Shown here: piece after piece, positions 13,035-13,249 of the stretch
How positions within the stretch are numbered: position 1 is the stretch's first letter
Layout: the number at the start of each line of letters is the position of its first letter
Assembly (NCBI GenBank): GCA_030039135.1
Contig: JASHQN010000086.1
Span: forward strand, 1-13,249
Source of the DNA: Thermoplasmata archaeon
GTDB taxonomy: Archaea > Thermoplasmatota > Thermoplasmata > Lutacidiplasmatales > UBA184
Reading direction: 5' to 3'
Length of the DNA: 13,249 nt
The notes under the pieces: model-generated
The model's database searches: none
Told to the model about the DNA's origin: nothing
What the model saw: the letters and a program-made list of their open reading frames with translations, nothing else
Made by a program: the position numbers and the translations under genes

Positions 13035-13249
13035 GTGCACGAAACGGCGACGATCACGGTCGCGTTGCCCGATGGCTCGCGACGGTCGGTCCCGAGAGGC
13101 CAGCGGGTCGCGGAGGTCCTGGACGATTGGGCCCCGCTACGATTCGCTCAGTTCCTCGCCGCACTCGTTGACGGAACTCCGGTCGATCTCAGCCACCAGC
13201 TCGATCACGACGCTGCGCTCGCCCCGTTGACGTTCCAGGACCGGGCCGG
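13035..13249 (+). CDS. thrS: Threonyl-tRNA synthetase, N-terminal fragment (cut by window end)
   Basis: An open frame runs from GTG at 13035 to the window edge without a stop (71 codons plus two bases). The start, VHETATITVALPDGSRR, followed by VAEVL, AALVDGTPVDLSH and APLTFQD, is the pattern of a TGS domain (ITVTLPDGS ... VNGxLVDLxxP ... LTFDD) as found at the N-terminus of threonyl-tRNA synthetases. The gene is complete on its left side, with a TATA-like box and GAGGAG upstream, and truncated only by the window. The catalytic domain is not visible, so another TGS protein such as a DRG-type GTPase or a RelA relative cannot be ruled out, though in those the domain is not at the N-terminus. 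Confidence 0.75.
   Translation, partial: MHETATITVALPDGSRRSVPRGQRVAEVLDDWAPLRFAQFLAALVDGTPVDLSHQLDHDAALAPLTFQDRA

Noticed and set aside
1..13249. CRISPR array, insertion sequence, att site or prophage
   Set aside because: I saw no regularly spaced direct repeats, no transposase or integrase ORF and no terminal inverted repeats flanking a gene.

Overview
The window is a GC-rich stretch of archaeal chromosome. Four things point to Archaea. It has deoxyhypusine synthase, a separate zinc-binding regulatory chain of aspartate carbamoyltransferase (PyrI), a type-A-like RNase P RNA and a C/D box guide RNA. Several start codons also lie about 26 nt from a short TTAA/TTTA-type box, as expected for TATA-box promoters driving leaderless mRNAs. 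The high GC content and gene style would suit a high-GC Thermoplasmatota lineage, but that assignment is inference only. I see no insertion sequence, integrase, CRISPR array, tRNA or phage gene, so this looks like ordinary chromosome carrying some overlooked RNA genes.

Left part (1-4255): a cytoplasmic sulfite-oxidase-type molybdopterin protein lies downstream of deoxyhypusine synthase, both on the minus strand and probably cotranscribed. Divergent from them is a 764-residue P-loop ATPase with a long helical (TPR-like) tail and no visible DNA-binding domain.

Middle (4208-8471): a minus-strand operon pyrB-pyrI-GDT1/UPF0016 encodes both chains of aspartate carbamoyltransferase and a small putative cation transporter. 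The transporter gene overlaps the ATPase gene tail to tail. pyrB diverges from an EamA-type transporter, and one CTTAAG palindrome lies exactly midway between the two GTG starts, which suggests a single bidirectional TATA box with two leaderless mRNAs. Next comes a single ORF that joins a YbaK/ProX-type tRNA-editing domain to a haloacid-dehalogenase-type HAD phosphatase.

Right part (8472-13249): about 870 bases without a convincing long gene hold two strong hairpins and a possible 60-residue cysteine-rich protein. A small single-pass membrane protein follows, then the RNase P RNA (about 9993-10280, minus strand), recognised from its conserved CR-I and CR-V sequences and a perfect 9-bp P1 helix. 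A HisA-related TIM-barrel protein and, 34 bases after its stop, a textbook C/D box sRNA (11145-11209) come next. A PLP-dependent group II decarboxylase and the first 71 codons of a probable threonyl-tRNA synthetase, cut by the window edge, complete the window.

Taken together, the window is rich in translation and RNA-maturation functions: aIF5A modification, tRNA editing, RNase P, rRNA/tRNA 2'-O-methylation and an aminoacyl-tRNA synthetase. It also carries pyrimidine biosynthesis. I did not find a clearly new multi-gene system. The items most worth checking are the two RNA genes, the symmetric bidirectional promoter and the YbaK-HAD fusion.
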